Source: Caballeronia glathei (GTDB lineage Bacteria > Pseudomonadota > Gammaproteobacteria > Burkholderiales > Burkholderiaceae). From it: a stretch of DNA of 64,000 nucleotides. The DNA is taken from NCBI RefSeq assembly GCF_000698595.1, contig NZ_JFHC01000027.1, positions 1-64,000 on the forward strand, in the 5' to 3' direction. The position numbers and the translations under genes are program-made. Shown here piece by piece: positions 61,783-64,000 of the stretch. Numbering within the stretch: position 1 is the first letter of the stretch; every line of letters starts with the position of its first letter. The notes below the pieces were generated by a model. The model saw only the letters and a program-made list of their open reading frames with translations. It was not told where the DNA came from and did not search any database.

Positions 61783-64000
61783 TCAATCCTGCAACGCGGG
61801 TTCAGGAGCCTTCGTACCCGAAGCGGCGGGCGCAACGCGGGAATTGTCATGGCCCGCGTTTGCACCGGGCCCGGAGTCGTCGTCCGGGCCGTGGATGTGC
61901 GCATGCCTCCCGTGCCTGTCCCTCAACTGCTTGCCGCCCGCCAGCTTGCGCAGGATCACGTAGAACACCGGCGTGAGAAGCAGACCGAAGAAGGTCACGC
62001 CCAGCATCCCGAAGAAGACCGCGATGCCCATTGCACGGCGCATTTCCGAACCGGCCCCGGTCGACACCACGAGGGGAATCACGCCCATGATGAAGGCGAT
62101 CGAGGTCATCAGAATCGGGCGCAGACGCAGACGGGAGGCTTCGATCGCAGCCTGAACAATCGAGCGCCCCTGGATTTCCAGCTCACGCGCGAACTCCACG
62201 ATCAGGATCGCGTTCTTCGCCGACAGCCCGACCAGTACCATCAGGCCGATCTGCGTGAAGATGTTGTTGTCGCCCCGCGTGAGCCATACCCCGAAGAGCG
62301 CGGAGAGGATGCTCATCGGAACGATCAGCAGAATCGCGAGCGGCAGCGTGAGACTTTCGTACATCGCGGCGAGCACGAGGAACACGAGCAGCACGCTGAT
62401 CGGGAAGACCCACAGGGCAGCGTTGCCGGCCAGAATCTGCTGGTACGTCAGGTCCGTCCATTCGAACTTGATGCCGCGCGGCAGGGTCTCGGCCGCGATA
62501 CGCTCGACCGCGGCCATCGCCTGACCCGACGAGTAACCCGGTGCCGGACCGCCGTTGATGTCGGCAGCAAGGAAGCCGTTATAGCGAACGACCATTTCCG
62601 GACCGTAGGTCGGCGTGACCTTCACCAGCGATGACAAGGGCACCATCTCGCCAGCGGCGTTGCGCGTTTTCAGTGCCAGGATGCTTTCCCCCGACGCGCG
62701 GAACGGCGCATCCGCCTGGGCGCGAACCTGATACACGCGGCCGAACTTGTTGAAGTCGTTCACGTAGAGCGAACCCAGGTAGATCTGCATCGTGTCGAAT
62801 ACGTCGGTTACGGAGACACCGAGTTGCTTGGCCTTCTCGCGGTCCAGTTCGACATTCAGTTGCGGAACGTTGATCTGGTAGCTCGAGAACGACGGCCCCA
62901 GCTCGGGTGCCTTGGCCGCCGCCGCGAGGAAAGCCTGCGTGGCCTTGTTCAATGCCTCGTAGCCCAGCGCGCCACGGTCCTCGATCTGCAGCTTGAAGCC
63001 GCCGATCGTGCCCAGGCCGGAGACCGGCGGGGGCGGGAACGTTGCGATCGCTGCGTCCTTGATGCCGCCATATTCCCTGTTCAGGTTGCCGACGATCGTC
63101 GCGGCAGATGCGTCCGTGCCGCGTTCTTTCGACGGGCTCATGACGGAGAACACGAGACCCGCGCTGGAAGAGTTCATGAGACCCGTCACGGCGAGACCCG
63201 GAAACTCGGTCGTATGAATCACGCCTGGCTGCTTGCGCGCGATGTCGCCCATCTCGTCGACCACTTTCTGCGTGCGATCGAGCGACGCGCCGCTCGGCAG
63301 CTGCAGGATGCTGACGAGGTAGTCCTTGTCCTGCGCGGGAACGAAGCCGCCCGGGACCAGCTTGCCGAGCAGCACGGTGCCGCCGAGCAGAACGCCGTAC
63401 ACCGCCATCATCGCCAGCTTGCGGTTGATGATGCCGCCCACGCCCTTGCCGTAAGCTTCCGAGCCCCGGCTGAAGACCTTGTTGAACACGTTGAAGAACG
63501 GACCGAGGATGCGGTCCATGACGCGGGTCAGCCAGTCCCTGGGCGCGTGATGGCTCTTGAGGAGCAGCGCGGAGAGCGCCGGCGACAGGGTCAGCGAGTT
63601 GAACGCGGAGATGACCGTCGAGATCGCAATGGTCATCGCGAACTGCTTGTAGAACTGGCCGGTCAACCCGGACATGAACGCGAGCGGCACGAACACGGCG
63701 ACGAGCGTCAGCGCAATGGCGATGATCGGTCCGCTCACTTCGCGCATGGCCTCATACGACGCTTCGAGAGGTGAGAGGCCCGCCGCGATGTTGCGCTCGA
63801 CGTTCTCGACCACCACGATCGCATCGTCGACCACGATTCCGATGGCGAGTACCATGCCGAAGAGCGACAGGGCGTTGATGGTGAAGCCGAACGCCAGCAT
63901 CAGCGAGAACGTCCCGACAATCGATACCGGAACGGCCAGCAGCGGAATCAGCGAGGCACGCCACGTCTGAAGGAACACCACGACGACGATGACCACGAGC
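61783..64000 (-). CDS. RND efflux pump inner-membrane protein (AcrB/MexB-type), partial
   Basis: The last ~738 codons of an HAE1-class pump; the 5' third lies beyond the window end. Visible parts: helix-4 proton-relay Asp pair in GIVVDDAIVVVENVERNIAA, the second porter half, GNAALWVFPISVLLVFLVLA, and the late GLSAKNAILIVEFARELEIQ. The C-terminus carries a His/Gly/Asp-rich tail of about 45 residues (HGRHAHIHGPDDD...) not usual for AcrB. Pairs with an adaptor gene expected upstream of the window edge; its OMF partner gene is truncated. Confidence 0.93.
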   Translation of the reverse strand, partial: LVVIVVVVFLQTWRASLIPLLAVPVSIVGTFSLMLAFGFTINALSLFGMVLAIGIVVDDAIVVVENVERNIAAGLSPLEASYEAMREVSGPIIAIALTLVAVFVPLAFMSGLTGQFYKQFAMTIAISTVISAFNSLTLSPALSALLLKSHHAPRDWLTRVMDRILGPFFNVFNKVFSRGSEAYGKGVGGIINRKLAMMAVYGVLLGGTVLLGKLVPGGFVPAQDKDYLVSILQLPSGASLDRTQKVVDEMGDIARKQPGVIHTTEFPGLAVTGLMNSSSAGLVFSVMSPSKERGTDASAATIVGNLNREYGGIKDAAIATFPPPPVSGLGTIGGFKLQIEDRGALGYEALNKATQAFLAAAAKAPELGPSFSSYQINVPQLNVELDREKAKQLGVSVTDVFDTMQIYLGSLYVNDFNKFGRVYQVRAQADAPFRASGESILALKTRNAAGEMVPLSSLVKVTPTYGPEMVVRYNGFLAADINGGPAPGYSSGQAMAAVERIAAETLPRGIKFEWTDLTYQQILAGNAALWVFPISVLLVFLVLAAMYESLTLPLAILLIVPMSILSALFGVWLTRGDNNIFTQIGLMVLVGLSAKNAILIVEFARELEIQGRSIVQAAIEASRLRLRPILMTSIAFIMGVIPLVVSTGAGSEMRRAMGIAVFFGMLGVTFFGLLLTPVFYVILRKLAGGKQLRDRHGRHAHIHGPDDDSGPGANAGHDNSRVAPAASGTKAPEPALQD

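Overview
The window looks like a chromosomal segment of a Burkholderiaceae member, most likely Paraburkholderia, Caballeronia or Burkholderia. It is GC-rich with GC-ending codons, and it is dense in LysR/LacI/GntR regulators, MFS and ABC transporters and aromatic/sugar-acid catabolic genes. The genus is an inference from gene content; there is no rRNA or marker gene here to fix it. No tRNA, rRNA, CRISPR array, integrase or intact insertion sequence was recognised.

Layout. 0-3.6 kb: phnW (2-aminoethylphosphonate transaminase), a sterol-desaturase-type hydroxylase and an EamA exporter. 3.7-7.9 kb: a 29-residue membrane ORF followed by a perfect palindrome, then a zinc-type TonB receptor (ZnuD-like) with a possible Zur operator and a downstream COG0523 GTPase gene interrupted by one in-frame TAG. 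7.9-9.6 kb: a dienelactone hydrolase and an SDR protein lacking the catalytic Tyr. 9.7-23.2 kb: an accessory block of lower-GC codon use. It starts at a scar where a LysR remnant meets a truncated mgtC, and ends at a 5'-truncated secreted-protein remnant. It carries an Nramp protein with magnesium-type (NRMT) motif changes, a small upstream ORF, an OprB-type porin after a long non-coding stretch, and a tightly overlapped operon matching mxaR-S-A-C-K-L (metal insertion accessory genes of methanol dehydrogenase) without any dehydrogenase gene.

23.4-31.6 kb: an MFS carrier, a quinone reductase/LysR pair, and a hexuronate oxidation cluster (MFS, LacI, uronate dehydrogenase, SMP-30 lactonase) with repeated AAAACGTTTT-type operators. 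31.9-39.0 kb: a gallate/protocatechuate 4,5-cleavage cluster (galB, galC, galD, a 6PGDH-like oxidoreductase, a LysR regulator with two DNA-binding domains, ligB, ligA) and an O-methyltransferase gene also broken by a TAG. 39.1-49.0 kb: two drug-efflux-type systems back to back, a complete HlyD/ABC-2/NodT/TetR operon on the minus strand and a MacA-like adaptor with ATPase and two permeases on the plus strand. 49.0-51.6 kb: an HSL-type esterase and argG. 51.9-52.3 kb: three copies of a ~100-bp intergenic repeat. 52.3-59.2 kb: a flavin-reductase-like protein, GntR regulator, PuuE-like deacetylase and a PotABCD-type ABC importer, probably for a nitrogenous compound. 59.2-64 kb: an Old Yellow Enzyme fragment, a beta-class GST with divergent LysR, an outer-membrane-factor gene reduced to its signal peptide, and the 3' two thirds of an RND efflux pump running off the window end.

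Gene decay is frequent: two amber-interrupted genes and five truncated genes in 64 kb. The most interesting block is the metal-related island at 10-21.4 kb.
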